Shown: positions 49,700-60,569, numbered from the stretch's first letter. The stretch: DNA of 64,000 bases from Dugong dugon (GCA_030035585.1 CM057482.1:43505501-43569500), one strand, 5' to 3'. Notes: generated by a model from the letters alone, not told the origin. Program-made: numbers and translations.

Positions 49700-50167
49700 A
49701 ATTTATGAAAACCTGTACTAGATTGCCCAACAGGATGGAACAGTATATACACCATGTTAGAAACTTTACTAGGATGCAAAAATATCGGCATTGTATTAGC
49801 TGAGAATAATATGAAATATTACTTTTCTGATGACAAATGGGCAGATGTCAAATTAATTTTGGAAACTTTAAAACCTTTAAAGAAAGTTAAGGTAAGATTG
49901 CTCAGTGAAGAATTAGCTATGAGGGACATTTTTGATATGTGGGTGGAAACTAAGCTAAAATTAAGAACTCTTAATAATACCTTTGAAAACACATTGATTG
50001 AAAAATTTAATGTCAGGGAAAAAGTTATCATTGAAAATGATAGCATGTTAGGAACAGTTTGTCTAGATACTCGTTATCAGATTCTAATTAGTTCTGAATT
50101 TAAGGTGAAGGTCATATTACATTTAAAAAGCTTTTGGGAAATGATAGAAAAATCTGAAAAGAAGTAA
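49700..50167 (+). pseudogene. hAT transposase catalytic core, broken
   Basis: Upstream of the ATG at 49,754 the same frame reads DCPTGWNSIYTM, the DxxTRWNSTYxML box that carries the first catalytic Asp region of hAT transposases. The 137-codon frame continues with a hydrophobic/charged helical domain and CLDTRYQ near residue 105 (about 50,066), the second conserved Asp box (LDxR). A TAA ends it at 50,165. Confidence 0.8.
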
Positions 50168-50318
50168 TAGTGAAGGTGTAACAAAGAAAAGCAATTCAGG
50201 GAATACTCTCTTTTCAAATGATGTTGATGAGATAGAATTATTTCTCAAAATGAAAGAAAAAAGTTAAATAGAGATTAAATGACTATACTGTTAATACTGA
50301 CTATATTAACAACGTCTG

Positions 50319-50591
50319 ATGGTTGAAAGAGTTGAAAGAAAAAGAGTATTCTTGAATTTGGGGAAGAAAACTGTTCACAATATCCCGTTATATGAAATAG
50401 CTATGGTAGTTTTGGGTGCACCAGCTACTCAGGCCAGTGCTGAGAGAGTGTTCTCAGGTTTGAAATTCATCTTGCAAGATAATAGGGATAGCTTAAATGA
50501 AAAAATACTACTAGAGGACATTCTTTTAATTAGGTGTAAACATGGTTTATTGCAAAGATGTTTTGTAAATGAACTGTATAATTGTGAATGA
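50319..50591 (+). pseudogene. hAT transposase C-terminal dimerisation domain
   Basis: The 90-codon frame holds APATQASAERVFSGLKFIL (residues 34-52), then RDSLNEKILLEDILLIR. This is the hAT family C-terminal (hATC) dimerisation motif. It is separated from the core by a frameshift of about 150 bases (50,168-50,318). The TGA at 50,589 is the natural end, followed by an AATAAAA signal at about 50,609. Confidence 0.88.
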
Positions 50592-50725
50592 CATAAATCT
50601 ACATCTGCAATAAAATATTATTTTTATGTTACGTTATGGCAATTCTACAGCTTAGAACTGGAGTGAATATTAAAGTATTAAATATTTTATCGCACTTTGC
50701 CTTTATGTATTTATGTATTAGGTTT

Positions 50726-51231
50726 TGTCTTAGTCATCTAGTGCTGCTATAACAGAAATACCACAAGTGGATGGCTTTAACAAGGAGAAGTTTATTCTCT
50801 CACGGTCCAGTAGGCTACAAGTTCAAATTCAGCGCATCAGCTCCAAGGGAAGGCTTTCTCTGTCAGCTCTGGAGGAAAGTCTGTGTCATCAATCTTCCCT
50901 TGGTCTGGGAGCTTCTCTGTGCAGGAACCTCAGGTCCAAAGGATGTGCTTTGCTCCCAGCACTGTTTTCTTGGTGGTATTAGGTTTTGTGTCTCTCTGCT
51001 CGCTTCTCTCTTTTATGTCTCAAAAGGGATTGGCTTAAGATACTACCTAATCTTGTAGACCTCATCAGTATAACTGATGTTAATCCATCTTATTACATCA
51101 TAGTGATAGAGTTTACAACACATAAGGAAATCACATCAGATTATGAAATGGTATACAATGATACGATACTGGGAATCATAACCCAGACATGTTGACAGAT
51201 ATTTTGAGGGTATGCAATTCAATCCATGACA
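50726..51231 (-). mobile_element. Solo LTR, ERVL-MaLR type, minus strand
   Basis: 506 bases starting TGTCTTAGTCATCTAGTGCTG and ending CAATTCAATCCATGACA. Read on the minus strand it begins TGTCATGGATTGAATTG and ends GGACTAAGACA-like, as MLT1-type MaLR LTRs do. The ends are TG…CA. The 5-bp TSD is GGTTT (50,721-50,725) and GGTAT (51,232-51,236). No internal retroviral sequence accompanies it. Short frames inside (50,767-51,195) are meaningless. Confidence 0.82.
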
Positions 51232-52010
51232 GGTATGATAGCACACTTTGTATTTTTAGTATTTTGTGAATAAATTCTTATCAATTTTACCTGACTATTA
51301 AATGTTAGTAGTGAAATGTTGCCTACATCAAAATTAAGTTTATTTTCTGTGTATTTTATAGTATTAAGTTGAGAATTTCCTACTAAAAAATATTTTGAAT
51401 TTTCATATTTATACAAGTATGGTAGTAGTGTTTTTATCACATTATTACTATTTAAAAAATTTTTTTATTGTAATTTAGCTGAAGGATTACAGAACAAATA
51501 GTTTCTCATTAAACAGTCAGTACACGTATTGCTTTATGACTTTGGTTAACAACCCCATGACATGTCAACACTCTCCCTTCTCGACCTTGAGGATCTTTTT
51601 TTGGTGAAAATATACATAGTCAAAGATATGCCATTTTGAAAGTTTCTACAATTCAGTGACATTGGTTACATTCTTCCAGTTGTGCTGCTATTCTCACTAT
51701 CCTTTTCCAAATTATTCCATCACCATTATCTTCAACTCACTGTCCCCTAGGCTTCCCATCAAAACTTTTGAGTTGCTGTTGTCAATTTGATCTCACATAG
51801 ATAATTCTTTTTTTTTTCTTTTGTACCTTAGATGAAGGATTGCAGAACAAATAGTTTCTCATTCAACTGTTAGTACATTATTGCCCTATGACAATGGTTA
51901 ACAACCCCATGACATGTAAACACTGTCCCTTCTCAACCTTGGGTTCCCTATCACCAGATTTCCTGTCCCCTCCTGCTTTCTAGTACTTGTCCCCAGACTG
52001 CTGTGCCTCA

Positions 52011-52307
52011 TTAGTCCTGTTTTGTTTTATGAGGCTGTCCAATCCCCGGCTGAACGGTGAACTTCGGGATGGGCTTCATCACTGAGCTACAAGGGTGTCC
52101 GGGGGCCATACTCTGGGGTTTCTCCAGTCTGTCAGGCCAGTAAATGTGGCCTTTTTTTTGTGAGTTAGAATTCTGTTCTACACCCTTTTCCAGCTCTGTC
52201 CAGGACCCTCTATTGTGATCCTGGTCAGAGCAGTCAGTGGTGGTAGCCGGGCACCATCTAGCTGTACTGGACTCAGTCAGGTGGAGGCCTTGGTAGCTGT
52301 GGTCCAT
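52011..52307 (-). other. Open frame in L1 3' UTR, 98 codons, RWCPATT type
   Basis: Frame on the L1 sense strand: MDHSYQGLHLTESS, RWCPATTTDCSDQD, VEQNSNSQKK, SMAPGHP, ending HKTKQD and a stop. It shares about 60 percent of residues with 57,319-57,816. Relative to that copy it has a 2-base and a 1-base deletion about 20 bases apart, which together keep the frame. No known domain. Confidence 0.4.
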
Positions 52308-52729
52308 TTGTCCTTTGGACTAACCTTTTCCTTGTATCTTGTTCTCTTCATTCTCCTTTGCTCCCGAAGGGGTGAGACCAGTGAAGTATATTAGATGGCT
52401 GCTCACAGGCTTTTAAGACCCCAGATGCTACTCACCAAGGTAGAATGTAGAACATTGTCTTTATAAAGTGTGTTATGCCAATTGAGCTAGATGTTCCCTG
52501 AGACCATGGTCCCCACAGCCCTCCACCCAGCAATTCAGTCCCTCAGGGAGTTTGGAAGTGTCTGTGGAGCTTCCATGACCTTTCCTTGTACAAGTTGTGC
52601 TGGCTTCACCAGTAATGTGTACTGTCTTACCCTTCACCGAAGTTACCACTTATCTATTTAGTTCCCCCCCACAACCCTTGTAACCAACAAAGATTGTTAC
52701 TTTTTGTGTGTAAACTTTATCATGGGTTT

Positions 52730-53068
52730 TTAAAGTAGAGGTCTCATACAATATTTGTCCTTTTGTGATTGACTTATTTCACTCAGCATAATGTCCTCCA
52801 GTTTCATCCATGTTATGAGATGATTCACAGATGCATCATTTTTCTTTATCTTTGTATAATACTCCATTGTGTGTGTGTACCATAGTTTGTTTATCCATTC
52901 ATCTGTCGATGGGCATCTAGGTTGTTTCCATCTTTTTAGGATTGTGAACAGTGCTTCAGTGAGTATGGGTGTGCATATGTCTATTAGTGCGACGGCTCTT
53001 ATTTCTCTAGGATATATTCCTAAGAGTGGGATTGCATTTTGTAGTGCTTTTTTTGGTGGTGCTGACAT
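52730..53068 (-). pseudogene. L1 ORF2 C-terminal remnant fused to spacer
   Basis: A 112-codon frame whose first nine residues (MSAPPKKAL) come from the ORF1-ORF2 spacer. The rest is the ORF2 C-terminal domain (AIPLLGIYPREIRAV… to DKYCMRPLL). The fusion marks the deletion junction at about 53,045. By chance it is open with its own ATG. Confidence 0.85.
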
Positions 53069-53504
53069 TTTCTTTGTTCCTCTTACTCGCCTGTGCTGAG
53101 TTTCTTTTGTTTGTGGATTTTTTTTTGCATTTCTTTCTTTTTTTTTTTTTTTGGTAGGTTTTGTTTTTACTGAGACTTTATGTTTTTCTTCTTTATTTTG
53201 ATGAGTAGGTTTGTTAACTTTCTTTGTGCATACCTAGAAATTTGCCCTTATCTTCCTAGATTTGAACCAGTCTATTATTACTTGGTATCGCTTGACTTTC
53301 TCTCCAGTAGAAGGTTCTGTACCTACACTGTTTATTCCCTCTTTTATTGTTCTGATGCTGTTGTCATTTAAAGATTAACCTGTCTGGTTCCCTTTCATAA
53401 TTCTTTTGGTTTTGCATAGTCCTTAAGAGTTCATTTCCTAGGTTGGTATTTGGCTAGTACAATTCTGTGTCCTATATTTAGCCTGTGGTCTGATATTGTT
53501 TGTT

Positions 53505-54466
53505 CTCAGATCGAAGGACTTCCTTTAATAAGTCTCAGAAGTTTGGTTTGGTTTTTACATAGTCCCTTAATTTCTGTTCATCTGGAAATATCCTAATTTC
53601 ACCATCATATTTGAATGAGAGTTTTGCAGGATATATTATTATTGGCTGGCAATTTTTTCTTTCAAGTTTTTATATATGTTGTCCCATTGCCTTCTTGCCT
53701 TCATGGTTTCTGTCGAACAATCTGAGCTTAGTCTTATTGTTTCTTCTCTGTATGTGACTTTTTGTTTTTGTCGAGCTGCTCTCAGGATTCTTTGTTTTTC
53801 TTTGCTTTTAGTGAGTGTGATTATGATATGCTTTGGTGATTTTCTTTTGGCATCTATCCTATATGGGATTCCTTGAGCTTCTTGGATGGTCAGCTTTTCA
53901 TTTTCATGATATTGGGGAAGTTTTTTTTTATCAGCAGTTCTTCAATGATCCTCCCTGTGTTTTCTGTTTTCTCCCCATTCTGGAATTCTGATCACTTGCA
54001 GATTTCTGCTCTAGATTGTATCTCACATAATTCTCAGAGTTTCTTCATTTTTCTTCATTCCTTTTTCTGATTTTTTCCTAAGAGTTGTATCCAAGTGTTT
54101 GTCTTCAGTTTTTCGATCCTATCTTACATTGTTTCAAACCTGCATCTCAGCCTTTCTATGACACTGTCCTTTTCTGAAATTTTGTTGTTTATCTTTTGGA
54201 TTTCTAATTGTTGTTTTCGTGTGATTTCTAGTTGTGAATTTATTTTAGCATTTTGTTCCTGTATTATTTTCTTGAATTCTTCCATTATTTTTGTCTGCCT
54301 TTTCCATGAATTTGTCTATTTTTTCCTCAGTTTTGTCGGTTTTTTGGTTCATCTCTTGGATAATTCTGAATATTAGAGATTTGAATTCCCTATCAGTTAG
54401 GTCTAGTACCTTTTCTTCTACTGGAAGGTCATCTGGTGTTTTATTTTGGATGCCTACTGGAACCAT
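53505..54466 (-). pseudogene. L1 ORF1 (ORF2-less L1), broken
   Basis: Minus-strand start at 54,466: MVPVGIQNKTPDDLPVEEK, then a coiled coil (IIQEMNQKTDKTEEKIDKF). The frame is lost after 73 codons; homology continues to about 53,505. Confidence 0.8.
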
Positions 54467-54799
54467 CCTGTCCTGGTTTTGTAAATGTTTTGATATTGTC
54501 TGCTGTCTTTGGGCATTCAGTGGTTATTTTCCTCATTTATTGATTGCAGATTTGTTTGTTTTGTCCTGCTTTTTTGTTTTATTTGCTTATGTCTGAGCAG
54601 GTGGGCTGTGTGTTCTTTGCTGTTTGCTCATCTGTGAGCATGATACTTTTCACCTCCTTCTCCAATGGGCAGGGTCAGTCACTCAGGTATGGTACAGCAG
54701 GGCAGGTCCAGCTGAAGGGGAGTAGCTTGGATAGATTTTTTGTGGCACATACCAGGGATGACAGTGCGGACCGAGAATCAGTGCAGGGCAGGTTCCAGT

Positions 54800-55973
54800 A
54801 GGCCATGCCTGTGCTGCTTGGGAGTGTGATGTTCAGCACATTGTGCAGGTAGGCAGGAAGGATGGGATAGATTGTGATGTGTGGAGCTAAGATGGGTATA
54901 GGAAAGATGAGAGAGAGGATAGAAGAACAAGAGCCAACAACATACTCATAAACAAAAAAGTGCTAAGTGAGCTTGCTATTAGAGTGGAGAGATGAGAGAC
55001 TGAGAAATGGGGAAAAACAAAAATGAAAAAAAAGAAAAATGGTAAAAGAAAAAAATGACTAGAGACACTGGAAATGAAGAAAGACAAAAAGGGAATAAGA
55101 GAGAGAAGAAAACTAAACAAAGAAATAAAAAAAATCAAAAACAAACAAACAAAAAAGAACAAGAAAAAACAAATGCCCCCAGGGATGTCCCTGTGAGTCT
55201 GCACAGAGTAGGGGACTAGCTTCCAAGCTGTGCAGTACTTCCTGGCTAGAAGGGGCTCCCAAGCCAAGAAAAAAAAAAAGCAAACAGACAAACAAATCAA
55301 AACAGAACAAATCAGAGCAAACAAACAAACAAAAAATCCCAGTGGTACCACGAGCGTGACGGCATGCGCCAGGAAGCCGTTTCACAGTCGAGCAGTTTTC
55401 ACAGCATTTCAGGAAGAAGCAAATATGGTGCATGGAGCCAGGTATTTGAGAGAAAGGAGGGGGATGTGGTGAGAGGTAAGGAAGAAATCTAAAGAAGCAG
55501 GAAAAAAAGCAACACCAGCATCCAACAAATGGCACTCAGGGAGCTGGCCAGTGTGGGCAGGTGGAATCCAAGTGGCACTGGGGGGAAGCTCATGCTTCCT
55601 GGTCAGTAGAATGTGGCTGCAGGAAGGCTAACTGGGGGTGAAGAAGGGTGGGGGTTGGGAAAGCCTGTCTCCTGCTGGAAGCTCCATGAAGCTGCTTTCT
55701 CATACCTCCTGTTCGCTGATGTCCGATAGGAGTCCAAGATGGCAGATCCATGCTGCGGTAGCTAACAGGACCTCTGCATATATCTCTCCTCGTGCTCTGT
55801 CCTTGGTCAGTTTCTTATTCCATTCGGTGCTTTGCTGAGTTCTTTATCTCTTCATTTGATACTTAGGGTTTCAGAATTGAAGTGTAACTGTTTGTCTTAG
55901 TTTTTCTGATCTTTGCTGTGGAGGGACAGCATGGTGCTTCTGACTATAGAACCATGTTGCCTGGAAGTCTTCT
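54800..55973 (-). promoter_or_regulatory. L1 5' UTR with A-rich plus-strand block
   Basis: The region upstream of ORF1. On the plus strand 54,895-55,345 is a purine/A-rich block (AAAGAAAAATGG, AACAAACAAACAAA). It gives long phenylalanine/leucine-rich frames on the minus strand (54,887-55,535) that are compositional artefacts. The 5' end near 55,950-55,973 shows only a decayed CCATGTTGCC in place of CCATCTTGGC. Confidence 0.6.
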
Positions 55974-56270
55974 ACATTATTATTATTTCTTTTGCATTTT
56001 TTATTGTGATTTAGGTGAAAGTTTACAGCACAAATTAGTTTCTCATTCAAAAATTTATACACAAATTGTTTTGTGACATTGGTTGCAATTCCCACAATGT
56101 GTCAGCACTCTCTCCCTTTCCCTTTACACCCCAGGTTCTCTATTCCCATTCGTCCAGGTTTCCCGTCCCTTCATGACTTCTTGTCTTTCTTTTGGGCAAG
56201 GTTGCCCATTAGGTCTCCTATACTTGATGGAATTAAGAAGTATGATCCCCACGTGTTATTGTTTGTTTTA

Positions 56271-56577
56271 CGTTGTTATTGTTAGGTGCTATCAAGTCAG
56301 TTCTGACTCATAGTGACCCTACATACAACAGAATGAAACACTGCCAGGTCCTGTACTATCCTCACAATCATTGGTATGCTTGAGTCCATTGTTGCAGCCA
56401 CCGGGCCAATCCATCTTGCTGAAGGTCTTCTCTTTTTTGCTTACCCTCTACTTTACCAAGCATGATGTCCTTCTCCAGGGACTGGTCCCTCCTGACAACA
56501 TGCCCAAAGTATGCGAGATAAAATATCACCGTTCTTGCTTCTAAGGAGCATTCTGGTTGTACTTCTTCCAAGACAGA
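56271..56577 (-). mobile_element. RTE LINE 3' fragment, 307 bp
   Basis: Perfect 9-bp TSD TTTGTTTTA (56,262-56,270 and 56,578-56,586). It begins CGTTGTTATTGTTAGGTGC and ends in the C-terminal coding block (minus-strand frame MEEVQPECSLEARTV… YFGHVVRRD). It inserted into the L1 3' UTR, so RTE was active after this L1. Confidence 0.92.
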
Positions 56578-56876
56578 TTTGTTTTATAGGCCTGTCTAAT
56601 CTTTGTCTGAAAGGTGGACTTTGGGAATCGCTTCAGTTCTGAGTTAGCAGGGTTTCCAGGGGCCATAGTCTCAGGGGTCCCTCCAGTCTTTGTCAGACAA
56701 GTAAGTCTAGTCTTTTTTGGTGGATTTGAATTTTGTTCTACTTTTTTCTTTTGCTCTTTCTGGAACCCTCTATTGTGATCCCTATCAGAGCCGTCAGTGG
56801 TGGTAGCCTGGCACCATCTATTTCTTATGGGCTCAGGTTGGTGGAGTCTGTGGTTTCTGTGGTTCATGTAGTCCAT
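56541..56876 (-). other. Open frame in L1 3' UTR, RWC(P)ATT type
   Basis: The L1-sense frame reads RLHQPEPIRNRWCQATTTD, then SDRDHNRG, VEQNSNPPKK and KIRQAYKTN. It then runs into the RTE insertion, which supplies its last codons. It is homologous to 52,011-52,307 and 57,319-57,816. Confidence 0.35.
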
Positions 56877-57302
56877 TAGTCCTTTGGGCTGATACTTTCC
56901 TTGTGTTTTTAGTTTTATTCATTCTCCTATGCTCCTAATGTGATGGGACCAATAGATGTATTTTAGATGGCTGCTCACAAACTTTTAAGACCCTAGGCAC
57001 TACTCACAAAAGTATGATGTAGAACATTTTCTTATGGACTATTGCCCTAGATGTCCCCTGAGACCCTGGTTTCCAGACCTCAGCCCCAATAATGATTCCT
57101 CAAGGTGTTTGGATGTGTCTAGGAAGTTTCTATGACTTTGCCTTAGTCAAATTGTGCTGACTTCCCCTATATTTTTTGTTGTCTTTCCTTTCACCAAAGT
57201 TAACACTTGTCTAATATCTAGTTAGTGATTTCCCCTGTGCAGCCCTGCTCTCCCTTGTAACCATCAAAGATTGTTTTTCCTGTGTGGAAACCTTTTCTTG
57301 AG

Positions 57303-57860
57303 TTAGTCCAAAGGACTAATGGACCACAACTACCACAGCCTCCACCAGACTGAGTCCAGCACAACTAGATGGTGTCCTGCTACCACTACCAACTGCTCTG
57401 ACAGGGATTACAACAAAGAATCCTGGACAGAGTGGAAGAAAAATGTAGAACAAAATTCAAATCCACAAAGAAAAAACCAGACTTACTGGTCTGACAGCTA
57501 CTGGAGAAACCCCAAAAGTATGGCCCCTGGACACCTTTTTAACTCAGTAGTGAAGTTACTCCTGAGGTTCACCTTTCAGCCACAGATTAGACAGGGCCAT
57601 AAAACAAACAATAATACCTGTAGCCCAACCATGTATATAAGACTAAATGGGCCCATCAGCCCAGGGGCCAGCATAAGAAGGCAGGAGAAGACAAGAAAGA
57701 TGGATGAATGGAAATGGGTAACCCAAAGCAAAGAAGGAGAGAGTGTTAACACATCACAGTGGTGGCAATCAATGTTACAAAACAATATGTGTATTAATTG
57801 TATAATGAGAAACTAATTTGCTTTGTAAACCTTCATCTAAAGCACAATGAAAAAAAAAAA
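57303..57860 (+). mobile_element. L1 3' UTR fragment in opposite orientation
   Basis: Plus-strand L1 tail from TCCAAAGGACTAATGGACC to AAAGCACAATG plus A11. No TSD pairs the two sides. The host L1 lacks about 1 kb (ORF2 C-terminus) exactly here, so the insertion came with a deletion. With the minus-strand tail at 55,989-56,900 it forms a large inverted repeat. Confidence 0.85.
57319..57816 (+). other. Open frame in L1 3' UTR, 165 codons, RWCPATT type
   Basis: Longest copy of the 3' UTR frame: MDHNYHSLHQTESSTTRWCP, ATTTNCSDRDYNKES, VEQNSNPQRK, SMAPGHL, QIRQGHKTN, and a tail ending GESVNTSQWWQSML and a NCIMRN stop. The tail part is also open at 30,382-30,612 (GESVDTSQCCQPIL…NCLMRN). The frame starts 16 bases into the fragment, and an in-frame TAG lies just upstream. 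No signal peptide, membrane segment or known domain; basic and Ser/Thr/Asn-rich. Confidence 0.4.
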
Positions 57861-60439
57861 TATCTGCTGACCATAGGTGGATGGATTTACATCTGGTTCC
57901 TCAATTCTGTTCCATTGGTAGATGTGTCTGTTGTTGTACCAGTACCAGGCTGTTTTGATTACTGTGGCTGTATAGCAGGTTCTGAGAGAAGGTAGTCTGA
58001 GGCCTCTTACTTTGTTCTTTTTCTTCAGTAATGCTTTGCTTATCCTGGGCCTCTTTTCTTTCCACATAAATTTGGTGATTAGTTTTCCCATCTCAATAAA
58101 GAATGCTGTTGGTATTTGGATTGCGATTGCGTTATACCTGTAGATCACTTTGGGTAGGATTGACATTTTCACAACGTCGAATCTTCCTATCCATCAGCAT
58201 TGTATGTTTTTCCATTTACGTAGGTCGCTTTTGGTTTCTTGCAATACTGCTTTGTAGTTTTCTTTCTATAGGTCTTTTATATCCCTGGTTAGATTTATTC
58301 CTAAATAATTTATCTTTTTAGGGGCTACTGTAATTGGTATTATTTTCCTGATATCCTTTTCAAGTTGTTTTTTCTCTTTGTTGGTGTATAGGAATCCAAC
58401 TGATTTTTATATGTTGATCTTATATCCTGCTACTCTGCTGAACCTTTCTATTAGTTCTAGTAGTTTTCTTGTGGAATCTTTGGGGTTCTGTATATATAGA
58501 ATCATATCATCTGTGAATAGGGATAGTTTTACTTCTTCCTTTCCAATTTGGATGCCCTTTATTTCTTTTTATTCCCTTATTGCTCTAGCTAGGACTTCCA
58601 GCACAATGTTAAATAAGAGTGGTAATAAAGGACATCCTTGTCTTGTTCCCATTCTCAGGGGGAAGGCTTTCAGTCTCTCTCCATTGAAAATGATTTGGCT
58701 GTTGGTTTTGTATAGTTGCCCTTTATTTATGGAAGAATTTCCCCTCTATTCTTATTTTGTTGAGAGTTTTTATCAGGAATGGGCATTGGACTTTATCAAA
58801 TGCCTTTTCTGCATTTATTGAGATGATCATGTGATTCTTTTCTTCTATTTATGAGGTGGATTACGTTGATTGATTTTTCTAATGTTGAACCATCCTTGCA
58901 TACCTGGTATGAATCCCACTGGGTCATGGTGTATTGTTTTTTTGATATGATGCTGAATTCTATTGCCTAGAATTTTGTTGAGAATTTTTGCATCTATATT
59001 CATGAGAGATACTGATCTGTAACTGTCTTTTTTTGTGGTGTCTTTGCCTGGCTTTGGTATCAGGGTTGTGCTGGCTTTGTAGAATGAATTTGGGAGTATT
59101 CCTTCCATTTCTATGCTCTGAAATAGTTTAAGTAGTACTGATACAAGCTCTTCTCTGAACGTTTGCTAGAATTCTCCAGTGAAGCCATCTGGGCCAGGGC
59201 TTTTTTTTGTTGTTGTTGAGAGGTTTTTTTTTTTTCTTCTTTTTAACCTCTTCAGTTGCTTCTCTTGCTATGAGTCTGTTGATATTTTCTATCACAGTTT
59301 GTGTTCGTTTAGATAGGTAGTGTAAAATTTGTCCATTTCCTCCAGGTTTTTAAATCGGTTGGAGTATAATTTTTCATAGTATTCTGTTACAATCATTTTT
59401 ACTTCAGTTGGATCTGTTGTATTTTCCCCCATCTCATTTTTTAATTGGGTTATTTGCTTCCTCTCCTGTTTTTTCTTTTGTCAGTTTAGCCAATGGTTTT
59501 TTGATTTTATTGATCTTTTCAAAGAACTGACTTTTGGTCTTGTTGATTCTTTCTATTATTTTTCTGTCCTCTATTTCATTTATTTATGCTCTGATCTTTA
59601 TTATTCCCTTTCTTCTGGTGCCTGTGGGCTTCTTTTGATGTTCTCTTCCTATTTGCTTGCATTGTGGGGATAACGTTTTAATTTTGACCCATTCCTCTTT
59701 TTTGATTTATGCATTTATTGCTATTAATTGACTTCTGAGCACTGCCTTTGCTGTATCCCAAAGGTTTTGGCATAACGTGTTTTGATTCTCATTTGATTCT
59801 AGGAATTTTTTGATTCCCACTTTGATTTCTTCTATTATCTAGTTGTTTTTAAACAAGATGTTATTCAGTTTTCATGTATTTGATTTTTTTTCTTGCTCTT
59901 CATGTTATTAATTTCTACTTTTATGGCATTGTGATTGGAGAAGATGCTTTGTATTATTTTGATGTTTTGAATTTTATTGAGGGTTGTTCGTGACCTAAAA
60001 TGTCTATTCTGGAGAATGTTCCATGTGCTTTGGAAAAGAATGTGTACTTTGCTGCTGTTGGGTTGAATGTTCTCTATATATCTATGAGGTCAAGTTGGTT
60101 GATTTTGACCTTTAGATCTACTATTATTTTGGAATTGTCTATTTCTATTTTCAGTGCTGTTAGAGTTTGTTTTATATATTTTGGAGCCCTGTCATTGGGT
60201 GCATAGATATTTATTAAGGTTGTGTCTTCTTGTTGGATTGTCCTTTTAATCATTATATAACATCTTTCCTTGTCTTTTAAGATTGATTTTGCCTTAAGGT
60301 CTATTTTATCTGAGATTAGTATTGCCACTCTTGCTCTTTTTTGGTTACTGTTGGCTTGATATATTTTTCCATCCTTTGATTTTTAACATATTTATGTCCT
60401 TGTCTCTAAGGTGTATGTCTTGTAGACAACATATTGATG

Positions 60440-60481
<42 letters not shown>

Positions 60482-60569
60482 ATTCCACCACTCTCTGTCT
60501 CTTTACAGGTGTATTTAAGCCATTTACATTCAGTGTGATTATTGATAGGTATGAGTTTATTGCTGTCAT
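57861..60569 (-). pseudogene. L1 ORF2 (endonuclease and RT), broken
   Basis: ATG at 60,569: MTAINSYLSIITLNVNGLNT, then an in-frame run of Thr-His repeats from the TG microsatellite, then PSICCLQDIHL (endonuclease Glu box changed from QETH to QDIH). RT and thumb blocks are recognisable at 58,380-59,110 (minus strand [20 protein letters not shown]) and 57,861-58,172 ([16 protein letters not shown]). Stops and shifts throughout; the C-terminus is deleted. Confidence 0.87.
60443..60481. repeat. (TG)n expansion inside L1 ORF2
   Basis: About 39 bases of TG, absent at this position from the L1s at 1.6, 38.3 and 41.9 kb. On the ORF2 strand it reads His-Thr repeats near codon 30 without changing frame at the ORF2 start. 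Confidence 0.95.

Larger units (their letters stand above)
51454..55973 (-). mobile_element. L1 with ORF2 deleted, minus strand, inside the hAT
   Basis: TSD ACATTATTACTATTT (51,439-51,453) and ACATTATTATTATTT (55,974-55,988), 14 of 15 equal. The 3' UTR runs to about 52,729 and the ORF2 C-terminus lies at 52,730-about 53,045. The next sequence is the ORF1-ORF2 spacer (about 53,050-53,505), followed by ORF1 and the 5' UTR. About 3.5 kb of ORF2, including endonuclease and RT, is missing. The 3' terminal 130 bases occur twice (51,454-51,595 and 51,815-51,950). Confidence 0.88.

Noticed and set aside
48718-50591. Possible domesticated hAT (ZBED-like) gene
   Set aside because: The three transposase pieces are in different frames with stops between them, the zinc finger lacks a cysteine, and a SINE fragment interrupts the region; a decayed transposon explains it fully.
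50726-51231. Possible full endogenous retrovirus around the LTR
   Set aside because: Only one LTR with its own TSD; no gag, pol or env sequence next to it, so it is a solo LTR.
52730-53068. Intact-looking 112-codon minus-strand frame with its own ATG
   Set aside because: It is the L1 ORF2 C-terminus joined to spacer by a deletion; no reason to think it is expressed.
54887-55535. Two minus-strand frames of 140-154 codons rich in Phe and Leu, resembling membrane proteins
   Set aside because: They are the complement of an A-rich L1 5' UTR block (poly-AAG/AAA); no family signature and no matching frame in sister L1s.
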